57,829 nucleotides of DNA. Origin: a virus. The notes below the pieces were generated by a model. The model saw nothing but the letters and a program-made list of their open reading frames with translations, had not been told where the DNA came from and ran no database searches. This document shows positions 17,377 to 29,500 of the stretch, in pieces; position 1 is the first letter of the stretch, and each line of letters starts with the position of its first letter. Where the stretch lies: IMG/VR virus record IMGVR_UViG_3300001683_000002, positions 1 to 57,829 of that record; one strand, written 5' to 3'. The position numbers and the translations under genes are program-made.

Positions 17377-20300
17377 ATGGCTAATTCAATATCAAAAACA
17401 ATTCAACAAATTCTTGTACCCTCATCCCCTGTTACAGTAACAACGTCAACTCCAGGGTCAGTTAAACTTTCCCTAAAATCCAGTAGAGAGCCTGCTGTTT
17501 ATAGTTACTTATCTATAGCACCTAAGTCTGGCGCCTCTGGTAGTTCTTATACTAACACCTACCTAGACCTTACTCAACCAAAGAGCATACTTGAAGATGT
17601 GTGGGAAGGTGTAGAACCTGGAACTTATACAGTATTCGCAAGAGGTACTGCAAAATTCCTAGATAGCACTAATACTGAGCCCGGAGCTACTTTTCCAATG
17701 ACTGTTCCTGAGTCATGGATAGACACCGTCACTACACCCGCTAAAACAACTACAATAACATATACACCACCACCTGTATTGGTAGATGCTCCTACAGCAA
17801 GTTGGGATTCAGGCGGCACATCTTCACCAGTATTTTCTGATGATGGTGAAGTATCCTTTAGAATAAAGGGCGATAACGTACAGTCTGTTGCCGGTCTAAA
17901 CGAATCATTAGGAGCTGAGTCAGTCACTTACACTGATATCAATTTCGCTATATATGCGAATCGTGGTGAATACCGGGTAATGGAAAATGGAGGGTACTCC
18001 ACTGCAGCTCAACCGTTTACTGAAGAGCAGGTATTTAAGATTTCTCGTATCGGAGGCCTGGTAAAGTACTACGTAGATGACGCTCTGATTCATTCGTCAC
18101 TTCAAGTGTCTACTGCAGACCTGATACTGGATGCGTCATTGTATTATGGCGGTGACACTATATTGGATGGTGAACTAATAGATCTAGAATCACTTTCCGT
18201 GATCGCTCCATCTCCGCAAGTACTAGCAGGATCATCTGAATTAGAACATAAAGTCATTCAAACAGGAAATGGAGCTCTAGGTTGGGGCACATTTTATGGG
18301 TTGTCAGACATGGATCTGATCAGAACATCTATCTATGCAACCGAAACACTTAGTGGTGAGGCTTCTGCGTCAGCTACTGGGAGAGAGCTTGAAGGTCAGA
18401 ATAACTCTCATACACTTCCTTTAACTGGTATATCTAGTGATGTGCCATATGGAGCTGGTACAGGAGCAATGCTACCGGCTACTAGCTCAGCTGCTGCTGG
18501 ACTGATTAATGTTGGTGTGGGTATTGGGAATGCCTTAATGCACCCCGCTCTGTCTCAGGCTACAGGATTGACCGGTGGAAATAACTTAGATACCACGGCA
18601 AGCATGCAGGCTATCACCGGGCTTTCCTCTGATAGAGATCTAGCGCAAGGCATCGGGTCTATGTCAGAAATGACAGGATTTGCAACGAACTATACGACTC
18701 CGCAAGCTAGGCCAGAGGTGACAATATATACGACTCTAGCACAAGGTTCCGGAACATTACTACATACTGGTAGGCATATACTAACAGCCGCTCACGTACT
18801 AGATGGTTCTCAGCACTTAACGGCTAATTACAGCCTGGTCTTTTTTGATGCGATAGAAAACGGATTTACACCGCCTGCAATAACAGGGATAACATTCCAC
18901 CCTGATTGGGACGGAGACTTCAGAAACGGTAATGACATTGCGATCATAGAGCTAGAGGAGTATATCCCCTGGGCAAGAGGTATTGAACCAAGTCAGTCAC
19001 TCGACTCTATAGATAGGGATTGGGACGCTTTATCTTATAGTCCTCGCGTACATCCAGTAACTGGGTCAGTATCAACTGCAGGATGGGATGCGTACGCAAA
19101 CACTTACGACGACAATGAAGTTGCTATTAATGCAAGACTTCCTGGTACATTTAATGTCCCAGTCGATTCAATGCTGGCGTATGATTACGACAATGGACTA
19201 GCAGCTAACGATGCCTTTGATGTCGTTCTTGGTATACCTGGATTAGGGATTGATAATGAAGGTATAGCTACGCCTGGAGACTCTGGAAGCGCAAGGGTTA
19301 TTGATGGGAAGATAGTAGGTATATCCAGCTATAGTGGATCCACTGGATCATCAGCAGACATTAATACAGCTAGTAACGGTACTTACGGGGACTTCGGGTT
19401 TGACGTTAGAGTTTCCTACTACCTTGATTTTATTGAAGAAACAGTGGGATCACTGACGTTTGCTACCTCACCAGACAATACTGTTCCTGGCCAGGCTGAT
19501 GTTGCAATAACAGGCTTTAACACATTCATCTATAGTATAGGTAAGGCTAACTTTAATACTGCTAGCCTAAGCGGCTTTGATACAGAAGTAACACTATATG
19601 GTGGATCTGTCGCAGCAGTTGGATCAATGACGACGTCTATAGAGTCCACTGTTAACAATCCTGTTTACGGGGTGGTTAATCTAGGATCATTCACATCATC
19701 AATGACATCAACAAGTCCTACTGGTTCGATAGCTTCTGCAGACGTCCATATGAGGCTTGGGAAGACCGTAGTGGCTTATACAGGCGCAAGCTGTACCATA
19801 GGGTCATTTAGTAGCACAATCACCGCTAAGGGCATTAACGGGCTTGTTGGACGGGCTACGCTAGAAGGATTCAGTACATCACTAACTTCGATTGTGAGTA
19901 CTCCTTATCTTGCTCAAGCAAATATTGCGATGCCTAGTGTAACTAGCGTGTACGGAATTGCAAGACCAGGTGGCTTTAGCACACAGATAATTGCTAGTAA
20001 TACTCTAGTAGTTAATAACGTCGTTGCGTACTCTGTTAACGTGACGTCGAATGAAACAACAATTTACACGCCTTACGAGTTCGACTCAATACTAAGGATA
20101 TTTAATAAATACTATGGCGTTAAGTCAACAGGATTGTATTTACTAGAGGGAGTAGACGATGATGGGGTCAATATCGACGTTAAGATTAAGACGTCAATGA
20201 TGGACTTTGGTACAGCATTACATAAAAGAGTTCCTTATATGTATATGGACTCAGACAATGACACACTCATAACTCCTTTCATCGATGACGTACCAAGCGA

Positions 20301-20454
20301 ACAACATCAGTCTGGGTTTGCTGGAAGAAGAACTAAACTAGGGCGAGGTAACTCAGGTAGATTCTGGGGCTTTGAAGTAGTTAACGTTGAGGGTAACGAG
20401 TTCAAGCTAGGTAGCTTAGAAGCGTACGCACAAACACTAAATAGGAAAGTATAA
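17377..20454 (+). CDS. Tail protein with embedded trypsin-like serine protease domain
   Basis: This is a 1025-residue protein. Residues about 60-120 look like a fibronectin/beta-sandwich segment and about 135-285 like a lectin or LamG-like sandwich. Residues about 455-690 are a chymotrypsin-fold protease: LTAAHVL gives His473, NDIAIIEL gives Asp520, and TPGDSGSA gives Ser636, all in the right order and spacing. Later segments (about 700-890) repeat a 40-residue G.F.T(S/T)..S pattern. The C-terminus (about 905-1025) ends the chain with a separate domain. It lies in the tail operon and overlaps the next start by one base. The protease could act on virion assembly or on host surface proteins; its target is unknown. 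Confidence 0.8.
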   Translation: MANSISKTIQQILVPSSPVTVTTSTPGSVKLSLKSSREPAVYSYLSIAPKSGASGSSYTNTYLDLTQPKSILEDVWEGVEPGTYTVFARGTAKFLDSTNTEPGATFPMTVPESWIDTVTTPAKTTTITYTPPPVLVDAPTASWDSGGTSSPVFSDDGEVSFRIKGDNVQSVAGLNESLGAESVTYTDINFAIYANRGEYRVMENGGYSTAAQPFTEEQVFKISRIGGLVKYYVDDALIHSSLQVSTADLILDASLYYGGDTILDGELIDLESLSVIAPSPQVLAGSSELEHKVIQTGNGALGWGTFYGLSDMDLIRTSIYATETLSGEASASATGRELEGQNNSHTLPLTGISSDVPYGAGTGAMLPATSSAAAGLINVGVGIGNALMHPALSQATGLTGGNNLDTTASMQAITGLSSDRDLAQGIGSMSEMTGFATNYTTPQARPEVTIYTTLAQGSGTLLHTGRHILTAAHVLDGSQHLTANYSLVFFDAIENGFTPPAITGITFHPDWDGDFRNGNDIAIIELEEYIPWARGIEPSQSLDSIDRDWDALSYSPRVHPVTGSVSTAGWDAYANTYDDNEVAINARLPGTFNVPVDSMLAYDYDNGLAANDAFDVVLGIPGLGIDNEGIATPGDSGSARVIDGKIVGISSYSGSTGSSADINTASNGTYGDFGFDVRVSYYLDFIEETVGSLTFATSPDNTVPGQADVAITGFNTFIYSIGKANFNTASLSGFDTEVTLYGGSVAAVGSMTTSIESTVNNPVYGVVNLGSFTSSMTSTSPTGSIASADVHMRLGKTVVAYTGASCTIGSFSSTITAKGINGLVGRATLEGFSTSLTSIVSTPYLAQANIAMPSVTSVYGIARPGGFSTQIIASNTLVVNNVVAYSVNVTSNETTIYTPYEFDSILRIFNKYYGVKSTGLYLLEGVDDDGVNIDVKIKTSMMDFGTALHKRVPYMYMDSDNDTLITPFIDDVPSEQHQSGFAGRRTKLGRGNSGRFWGFEVVNVEGNEFKLGSLEAYAQTLNRKV

Positions 20455-22352
20455 TGGCACAAGATATAGATACAATTATAAAGGACTCCCGTACAGCTGC
20501 TTCTAACTTCGCTAGTATTGCGAACGCAGCGCTGAATGGCGCACAGGGAGCGGCGGGTGCCATACAGACTGCTGTATCAGGAAACCTTAACTTCCAGCAA
20601 GACGCGGCAATAAACTTCCAGGGTGGTAATGCACCCACTCTTGAGGATAGGTTTACGCTTCCCTTTGATAATTCAGCGAGGCCAACCCTGAATGCCATAA
20701 ATTTACCTGAACCCCCTTCATACCCTAATCCTGTAAGTATAAACATTGACGGGTTGTTTGGTCAGTCGGTACCGGACTTTGATACGAGAGGCTTTGGCGA
20801 ATCAGCGCCTGTCCTAAATACAGACGGCCTGTTTGCCGGCTTAGAAGCTCCTGTATTAAACACGTTTGAAGCACCTGCAGTGTCTGACGTTGATGTGGGT
20901 GACGCTCCAGAATTAAACATACCAGAATTTACAAGCAATTTTGTTGATCCAAACATAGCCGCACCTACAGCATGGGACAGCGCGTACCAGACTGATTACG
21001 ACACCGTGCTACCAGAGATGCGTGGGTTCATCGAAGACAACCTTAGCAGTTGGATGGCTACGTACGCACCTGACTACCAGAGTAACTTGGCTGAGCTTCA
21101 AGCAAAGGTCTCTACTGATATGCAAAGCGGACAAGCTTTGTCTGACGAGTTTGAAACGTCACTGTACAATAGAGCAAGAGCAAGAGTAGAAGGCGAGAGA
21201 ATAAGAACTGAGCGTACAGCACTGCAAGGGATATCTAAGAGAGGCTTTAGCCTTCCGAGTGCAATACTGTCAGCCAGCCTCCAGGACTCACAGCAAGCAG
21301 CAGCAAACAACATAGCGACACAGTCAACAGAACTTGCAATAGAGCGAGCAAAAATAGAGATACAGCACGTACAATTTGTCATGCAGATAAGCCAGGGATT
21401 AACGCAAGTGTTAGTCGGAGCATCTTTATCCTACGCAGGAGTATTAGCAACGGTTAATGGTCAAGCGCTAGAACACAGTAAGCAGTTAGCTACCATACTA
21501 TCCGACATATACGGAAACCTGGTCAGCAGAGGGAACTTAAGTATTGATGTGCACAGGGCTGAAGCGCAAATATACGAGACACAATTAAAGTCATCTCTTG
21601 CTGCACTTGATGGTTTTAAGCTAGAGCTAGACGCTGCCAGACTAGAGAAAGATATTGATGGGGTTAATGTTGATATCTATAGTAAGCAAATACAGGCTGA
21701 GGGATTGAAGATCCAGCAGTACGTATCGAACATCCAGGCGACTAGTGAGAAAGCTTCTCTGGAGAAATTAAAGATTGACTTATACGGTGAACAGGTTAAT
21801 GCATATGCTGCAGAAGTTAAAACCCAAGAGTACGCGTTGAGTGCGTACGTAGCATCACTAAACGGAGATGAGTCACGGGTTAAGGGAGAGATCGCTAAAC
21901 TATCTGCTTATACCGCTGAAGTTGAAGCAGTGAATGCTAAACTTGGTGCTGACGTAGAGTACATGAAAGCTAGTGATTCACACAACCGTAGTATACAAGA
22001 TATATACTCTACTGAACTTGGTATATATAAGACTGCCGTTGATGCTGAGAGTAGTCGTTTTGCTGGATCAGTTGAAGCTAACAAAGCTGCACTATTCGCA
22101 TATACAAGTGACAACGAGGCTAACTTAAACACATATAAAATAAGCTACGATAAGTCTAGGCTAGACCTACAGGCTGCAGAGAAGAGCTTTGAAGCTGACC
22201 TCAAGGTAGAGATAGAAAATGCTAGCAACATCCTTAAGAGCGCCAATATACAGGCCGATACATCAGTGGCTGCAGGCCGGGTGTACGGAACGATGGCGGC
22301 AAGTGCTCTTAGCTCTCTAAACACAATGGCATCTAAGTCAGCGACAGAGTAA
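20454..22352 (+). CDS. Long helical coiled-coil virion protein
   Basis: This is a 632-residue protein. The first 190 residues are Pro/Asn/Asp-rich with repeated short phrases (APVLNT.GLF, EAPVLNTF). From about 200 to 625 it is almost entirely helical with heptad-like spacing of Ala, Leu and Glu, predicting long coiled coils. It resembles tail needle or internal head-tail connecting proteins in architecture. It shares one base with the end of the protease gene and precedes a promoter-like gap. A tail or ejectosome role is likely. Confidence 0.6.
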   Translation: MAQDIDTIIKDSRTAASNFASIANAALNGAQGAAGAIQTAVSGNLNFQQDAAINFQGGNAPTLEDRFTLPFDNSARPTLNAINLPEPPSYPNPVSINIDGLFGQSVPDFDTRGFGESAPVLNTDGLFAGLEAPVLNTFEAPAVSDVDVGDAPELNIPEFTSNFVDPNIAAPTAWDSAYQTDYDTVLPEMRGFIEDNLSSWMATYAPDYQSNLAELQAKVSTDMQSGQALSDEFETSLYNRARARVEGERIRTERTALQGISKRGFSLPSAILSASLQDSQQAAANNIATQSTELAIERAKIEIQHVQFVMQISQGLTQVLVGASLSYAGVLATVNGQALEHSKQLATILSDIYGNLVSRGNLSIDVHRAEAQIYETQLKSSLAALDGFKLELDAARLEKDIDGVNVDIYSKQIQAEGLKIQQYVSNIQATSEKASLEKLKIDLYGEQVNAYAAEVKTQEYALSAYVASLNGDESRVKGEIAKLSAYTAEVEAVNAKLGADVEYMKASDSHNRSIQDIYSTELGIYKTAVDAESSRFAGSVEANKAALFAYTSDNEANLNTYKISYDKSRLDLQAAEKSFEADLKVEIENASNILKSANIQADTSVAAGRVYGTMAASALSSLNTMASKSATE

Positions 22353-22359
22353 TAAGCCC

Positions 22360-22388
22360 TTGTAATTACAGTAAAAATAATGTAGAAT
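22360..22388 (+). promoter_or_regulatory. Sigma70-like promoter ahead of the ejection-protein genes
   Basis: TTGTAA (22360-22365) and TAGAAT (22383-22388) are separated by 17 bp in the gap between the coiled-coil protein and the Q-rich protein. A small GCCT/AGGC hairpin lies just downstream of the predicted start. The -10 matches the consensus in five of six places. Confidence 0.55.
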
Positions 22389-22429
22389 AAGCCTAAGAAT
22401 AGGCATCAAATTTTTCCGGAGATATAAAA

Positions 22430-23590
22430 ATGAACGACCCTAAGAATAACTTTGAAAATGCTCCGCAGCTTAATGCGATGGTCATGAAGGATAACCCTGC
22501 AGGTGTAAACAGGGCTGTTGCAAAGCATAACGCCGGTATTAAGCCAGTTGGTGCAGCTGCAGCACAGAACACCCCCGTAGCAACGCCTAACCAGGCCACA
22601 CAGAATTCATATGACGTCACTAACGATCAAGGTGCAAACCCTTTCGAGGCTGTCAGTCAATTAGGAAGCCCCGACTCTCAGGCTAGATGGGATTCAATAA
22701 TACAACAGAACCAGGCTAATATCCTTGAGCATGATAGGATATCAGGTAGAAAGTCTACTGAGCCAGTGGTCACGCTAGCTGCTAATCTACCTCCACAGGG
22801 CGTACAGACAATGGATCAGCTAGGGTACTCCCGTAACGTACGAGACCCAGGAACTGGACTACTAGGAAAAACTCGCTTCGATGAAGATCATCAGTTCGGA
22901 GTTCAGTTCGGTGATAACAGTATTGGTGGGCTGACTCAAGAGAAAGCAGCGGAGATAGCAAAGCTGACAGGCTCTAAGTCATTCAATAATACATCACCTG
23001 AGATTTTAGAGCAGAGAGCCACCCAGGTAAAGGAAAGACAATTAGCCCAGGCAAATTTTGCATTACTGAATAGTAGTGATGAAGCTGAAGTTGCTCGCGC
23101 TCGACAGTTTATTGCAGCGTCTCAAGGACAGCAGAAAATAGACGCAAACATTTTTAATGCTGAGAACGTCAATACCAACGCCCAGAGCTTAACTACGGAA
23201 ACCGGCAGACAGTTCGACGCGACCAACAAACTGGCTAAGGAAAAACAACAACCAGCTATAGATAAAGCTGCAGTAGATGCTGAGCTAGTACAGTTAAGAC
23301 AAGCTCTTCTTGACCAAGCAGTTGGCGGTGATAAGAAGGCGCAAAAGGAATTCCAGACTAGATATGGAGTACCTACACCAACAGAACTACAAGAGCTGAC
23401 TGACGGTTCCGGTAGAGTCTTCCCGGTAAGTGGAGACGGTGCACAGGAATATTTACAGAGTCAACAGAAACAACAGAATAGACAGAACAATGCTAGGTCT
23501 ATCCTTAACAACCCTAACTCGACGCCACAGCAGCAACAGTTAGCACAGAATTACCTAGCACAGTTTGCTCAACAATTACCACAACTTTAA
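22430..23590 (+). CDS. Q/N-rich putative internal virion protein
   Basis: This 386-residue protein has an Ala/Asn/Pro-rich N-terminus, a central part with short motifs (GLLGKTRFDEDHQFGVQFG), and a very Gln/Asn-rich C-terminus (about 335-386). It comes immediately before the giant gene (9 bases apart) and shares its promoter, as small internal virion or ejection proteins do in podoviruses. The strong CCGGAG ribosome site fits high expression. Function is inferred from context. Confidence 0.6.
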   Translation: MNDPKNNFENAPQLNAMVMKDNPAGVNRAVAKHNAGIKPVGAAAAQNTPVATPNQATQNSYDVTNDQGANPFEAVSQLGSPDSQARWDSIIQQNQANILEHDRISGRKSTEPVVTLAANLPPQGVQTMDQLGYSRNVRDPGTGLLGKTRFDEDHQFGVQFGDNSIGGLTQEKAAEIAKLTGSKSFNNTSPEILEQRATQVKERQLAQANFALLNSSDEAEVARARQFIAASQGQQKIDANIFNAENVNTNAQSLTTETGRQFDATNKLAKEKQQPAIDKAAVDAELVQLRQALLDQAVGGDKKAQKEFQTRYGVPTPTELQELTDGSGRVFPVSGDGAQEYLQSQQKQQNRQNNARSILNNPNSTPQQQQLAQNYLAQFAQQLPQL

Positions 23591-23599
23591 GAGATTAAG

Positions 23600-26500
23600 A
23601 TGCCTGAAAATAAGAACCTAAAGAAAACAAGTACAGACGCTGCTGCAATGGGACTCGATCCTTACGCAGCTCTGGATAATGATCCATTAGCGGTCTTAGA
23701 AAACGATCCATATGCAGCGCTAGACGGTGACTTTGGTGTAGAGCCAGCACCATTAGCTTTAGCTCAACCCGAAAGAACGATAGGCGGAACCCTTGGGGAT
23801 ATAGGAGTAACCGGACTAAAGTCAGCTGTAGGATTGGTTGAGGCTGGTATTGGTTTGGCTGACATTCCAACCCTGGGTTATGCTGGAAAAGCCGCAGAGG
23901 CACTAGGTATTAGAACCAAGGATACCCAGGATATATTAGAGAACTTGTATAGTCCTGCTCAGAAGTATGCAGACAAGCAAGTATCTGACGCTAAGGGTTT
24001 TGTGGACACAGTCGGGGCGGGTCTCAGCAATCCATCAACTATACTAAAAGCAGCAGGAGAGTCCGCAGCCTTAATGGGTGGCGGTGGTGTTATTGCGCGT
24101 GGAGTACTTGCGGCAAAAGGTATAACATTGGCTAACGCAACTGCAGGACAACTAGGTCTTGCATCAGCTATAGGTGAGGGTGCTGTCGGAGCAGGTTCAG
24201 CAGCAGAAGGATCAAGACAAGGAACTACAGATGGCTTATTAACTCCTAAGCAGTCAGCTCTAGCGATTGCGACCGGTATAACTACTGGTGCGTTCAACAG
24301 GGTTGGTAGTAAGCTTGCAAACAAATTTGGCTTTGACGATATAGATCAAGTCATAGCTCGTGGTGCCCGAAGCGGAGAAACAACATCAAAGACCATTGGT
24401 CGTAGAATGGCTGAAGGTGGTATATCGGAAGGCTTGTTCGAGGAACTACCACAAAGTGTTGCAGAAACAATCCTTAGCAACGCAGCTATGGATCTTCCAC
24501 TTATGCAAGGTGTCCCGGAAGGTGCTGCTATGGGTCTATTGACCGGTGGTGCAATGGGTATGGCAATCAACGCTAGGCCTACTAGAAAGCCCAACGCTCC
24601 AATAGGCAACGCACTGGATCAAGCGCAACTAGCTCTACCGGCTCCAGGACAGGTTCCTATATTAGCAGGTTATGATAATCAAGATGAAGCACAAGCAGAA
24701 CGAACAGAGGCAGATGGACAAAGACTAGCCCAGCGCTTCTTTAACAAAGCCAATCCCGGAAAGGATGAAGAGATAGATACTACTGACTTTAAAGCGCAAG
24801 CGATAGCAAGTGGTCAATCACAATCAGCGGTCGATAGTTTTCTAGAAGGTCTTGATACACCTATCGAGCCTAACACTACAGGACTACAGGACGGCATTAA
24901 TCCACAGGACGTAATCAGTCAGCAAGAAGAAGGTAAGCTGAAGCAAGCCCAGATGGATTCGGACTTTGAAGGAAGAGAGCAAGATCCTACACAACCTGCT
25001 AAGGACTTTGTTACGTTTGCAAACGAGAAAGGATTATCACGTAAAGAGCGTAAGGCACTACGTAAGTTCATGGCAGACCAACAGATGTCGAGAAGAGCTA
25101 AAGATAACTTCATAGCTAAACTACAGGAAGGAACAGACCAGAACACCCAGGACAATACCCAGGAAGAGAGTATTGTGGACATAGCCCTAAAGGAAGCGAG
25201 CAAGCTCAAACAGAGCGGAGAAGTGGCTAACACTCAACTATCATCAGCACTAACAAAGGCAATCAATGAACCAATCATCAGCGGAAACACTAACAACGAT
25301 ATCAATACTAACGGGTCTAGTGGAAGCACAGAGTCAAGCGTTAACACGGATGGAGTCGGAAATAATCTCGTTACGGGTAGAACTAACGAATCAGAAGTAC
25401 TTGATGGAGCTAGCAATACCGAAGCAGGAGTTGAAGCAACTCATGCCGCCGTACCAAAATTAATTAATCAAACCAGAGAAAACATTAATGAGCAGAAAGA
25501 AACGGAAAGCAAAAAAACGGCAGTTAAAGCGGAATCAGGAGAACAAATAAATGAAATTTACAATAGCTCCATTACACCCACCAATCAGATCAAAGCTACA
25601 GAAGCTGAGATCGAATCAGGGGTCATCGGTCAAAGTCAAGATAGCTCTAAGCCTTTGGAACAAACGGTGGCGAGTCCTGCTGTCAAAAAAGAAGCGATTC
25701 TAACGCAGAAGAAAAACAGATACATTAACAATCAAATTAAAGCTGCTGGTTTAAATAAAAATTCACCTGGGTACGATAATGCTGTCAATACTTTACAAAA
25801 GCAGTATAATAAAGATCTCGAAAAAGCAGAGTTTTCTTTGCCGTTCGAGGAATTTAAAAAGCTACCTGGTAATCGCAAGCAGAGTGATGGGGTTGTACGT
25901 GAGGTCTATGATACTGTTCGTGCGGAACTGGGGATACAAACTAATAAAACACAGGATAATAATGAGCATAGCCCAGAAACCAAAAAAAGTACCACCAACA
26001 CAGCCGCCGTGGGAAACGGAGAACCAACGGCAACTAGAGTACCTGATGGAGCATCAACCACCAATAAAGAAGAAAAAGTAAGTGCGCCTGTAGAAGAAAC
26101 AACGGAAGTTTTAGCTAACACAACAAAGGGCACTAGTACTAGGCTTGATCGCAAGACAAAAAAGGTCTCACCCAAGAAGCGCAATTACTCAGACAGTCGA
26201 GTTGCGAGAGAAAATGATGGAGACACACAATCCTTCAGCAAGGAAGATCCAAGTGCTGATCAGCGAGATGATGTACAAGCAGTATTTACTCCTTCAAAAA
26301 AGTTAACTATGAGCGCAAAGCTAGGCGGTATGACTGCCAGTCCAATGACTGAGCTTAAGCCTACGAATAAATCAGTGCGTAAGTTTCTTGCAGGAATGAA
26401 GAAAGCAAAGGCAGGAAAATTCGGAGCAGCAGTTTTTGTTTATGAGGCTTCAGAATATAAGAAGATGAGAATGTTCTTATCTAGTGATGGTCAGAGTGGG

Positions 26501-29500
26501 TTCGCAGTTAAGCCTGATGGTGATATAGTTAGTGTATTTAATCATGCTGGTGGTGGTAGAGTTAACCCAATGATGGAACTAGCAGTACAGGAAGGCGGAA
26601 CAAAACTTGATGCGTTCGATACAGCACTAGTTGACATGTACGAACTAAGTGGATTCAAGCCAACAAAAATGGATCCTTGGGACGAAGCTTACAAGCCAGC
26701 TGGCTGGAGTAAAGAAACATTTAAAGATTTTAATAACGGAGAACCTGGTGTAGTATACATGGTTCACGAGAAAGACTATAGTCCATCTAATATTTTAGCC
26801 AGTAAAAAGACAAAGGAAACAAGCAATGACAGTACCACAGGAAAAGAACAACAGAGTAGAGACGGAAGCGGACGGAGTTCTAGCCGGGACACTTCGCGTC
26901 TTGAAGGCGCACCAGAGATTAAGGGAGCGTCAGGACAAGATAAAGCAATCGTCGAAGTCGCACAGCAATACGCAAAAGACAACGGAATAGATCTAAAGAG
27001 ACAGTCAGACTATGTCGAGGTGGATTTTGAACTCGCAAAGAGGATAGCCCAGGCATACGAAGATATGGAGCACAAGCCGTCTGATCCTGTTGTTGCTGAA
27101 GCGTACCAGAACCTAATCAAGCAAACTAGAGCCCAGTATGATGCACTAGTTAAAGCTGGATATGAGTTCTACTTTGTTAATGCAGCGGACGCTATCGACT
27201 TCCTGTCTAGTCCTTTTAATGCTATGCGTGAACTACGTCAAGCTAAAAAGCTAGGCGTGTTTCCAACTGTAGATGGATTTGGCGAAGAGAATTCAAAGCT
27301 TGATGTGTCCGACAACCCATTGCTAGCTGACACTGGTATAGTATGGAATGACATCCAGGGCAACAAAAAGAAAGTATTAGCAAATGATCTATTCCGTGCA
27401 GTACATGATGTCTTCGGGCATGGCACAGAGGGGTCAGGATTCCGTGCGCGTGGAGAAGAGAACGCATGGCAGGCACACAGACGCTTATTCACTGGATCCG
27501 CTGTAGCGGCTATCACCTCTGAGACACGAGGACAGAATAGCTGGTTAAATTACGGCATTCACGGAGAAACTAATCAGACTGCTCAGATAGAGGATACAAT
27601 CTTTGCAGATCAGAAGACAGGGTTAATGCCTGAGTTCACATGGACAGAAGGTGTTGCGGGTGACGAAGGTGTGCTTCAGTCTAACAGCGATACAAAGACT
27701 GGATCTACAGTAGAACAAATAGAAGCGCTCATACCTAGACGTACCAAAAAGCTGCTTGATAGCGGTAGGCTAGAGGTCGTGCAGTCTGTAACCGATATTA
27801 GCGATAACTCATATTCATTTACTAGCAATGATGGTCTTGAGGGATTTTATGATCCTAAGACTGATAAGCTATATTTAGTAGCTGACATGCTAGACAAGGA
27901 GAACTTCTCTAGTGTATTGAACCACGAGCTATTCCATAGAGCAAGACGCACAGATAAGAAGCTAAAGAGAAACCTGGCTGAGATAGATAGAAGACTTCAA
28001 GCTAGATTCAACTTAGCAGCGGAAGGCAAAGGTACTGCAGCAGAGCAGGCAGCCTACAAGCGAGTGATGGATGCCAATACTCCAGCTAAAAACCAGCTAG
28101 AGGAATTCCAGGCGTACATGATCACTGACTATAATCAATCACCTAGATCTTTAAGTGCCTCAATGAGACGTTTAATGAAAGATCTGATATCACTGATAAG
28201 GGCATCATTGATTCGTCAAGGAGTGCCTCTAAAGAACATAACAGCTTCCGACTTAAATGCCTTGGCTCAGTACGGCTCAGACAAGCAAACAACCAGCGTT
28301 GCATCAGCAGGTGATACCCTGGTTGGATTAGCCAGCAGAAAAGGATACAAGGGCAATAGCACTAAAGGGGCTAAAGCTTTCCTTACTGGTGATATATACG
28401 GGCGTAAAGCTAGTAATAGTAAGACAGAAGTTTTAGCTAGTACAGCACAGGAAGTGAAGAACGAGAGAGCTAAACGTCTAGAAGAAATAATATTCAGAAA
28501 GACAGGGAAAGATACAGATGATGACATTGACTCAACTCCTCGTCCGGACGATCTTCTAGCTAGTACAGCTGAAATTGCTGCTGAAGCACTTCCTTCTAGT
28601 GGCCTTCACGGAGGCAGGATTATAAAGCAGTGGTCTAAGGATCTCCAGAAGGAGTACCATGACGCAGTGTTTGATGTAATCACCAAGGGTGGAGTGAATG
28701 CAGTATTAAAGCTAGCAGGACTTACTCAAACAAGCACAGTAACAGCACCAAGCTCATACCAGGGTCACGTTGGATCGGTTGAGCAAATCAGTGTTGACGT
28801 TGAAACAACTGTTGACTCCAATGGTATGGAGACCCCAACGCAAGAGTCTAAAGATAAGCTAGAACTAGCGTCAGCAATGCTGGGATACGTCCTTGACCAA
28901 GATGCGGTCGTTGACAGATATCTAGAGCCAGTATCTGCGGGGAGCGACAATATTAACGCTATCAGCTTAAACTATGATAGAGTGCTAACAGGTAATGAAG
29001 TCAAGAACATGATGTCTCATATTGATGTACTGTCTAAAGAGATGGGCTTTGATCCGGAGATGATTGCTATCCCTACCAGTAAGACAGGAGTGGATGTTCT
29101 TAATCTTTCGCCTGATACTATTAGCACTGACATGCTAATTGATATTTCAAGGAGTCTTGCGGCGCAAGTAAACGGAGACTCAAAAACTATATACGCGCAT
29201 AACGCGCTAACGGAGAACGGATATGTCGGGTCAGATAATTTCAGAGAAGGGCAGAGAGCGTATAGCAAGGTCAGAGCGCGGTGGCAGAACCAAAGTAGTG
29301 ACGGAGATAACTCCAGAGCTTCAGGACAGCATGAACCAAAGTGGGACGATAGTACTATTGAGTCGCTCAGAGGAGAAACTAGAAAAGTAACGGAAGAGTT
29401 TCTAGGTAAGCACCACCCGCAAAATAAGAAAACAACTCGTCAGTTTGCTGAACTGATTGACGCCAGGGTAAAGAGCGAGAACGGTACACTTGACGTAAAG

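Noticed and set aside
25266-26184. Alternative plus and minus frames of 60-100 codons within the linker of the giant gene
   Set aside because: The linker is low-complexity and all such frames lack ribosome sites; the giant frame is continuous through them.
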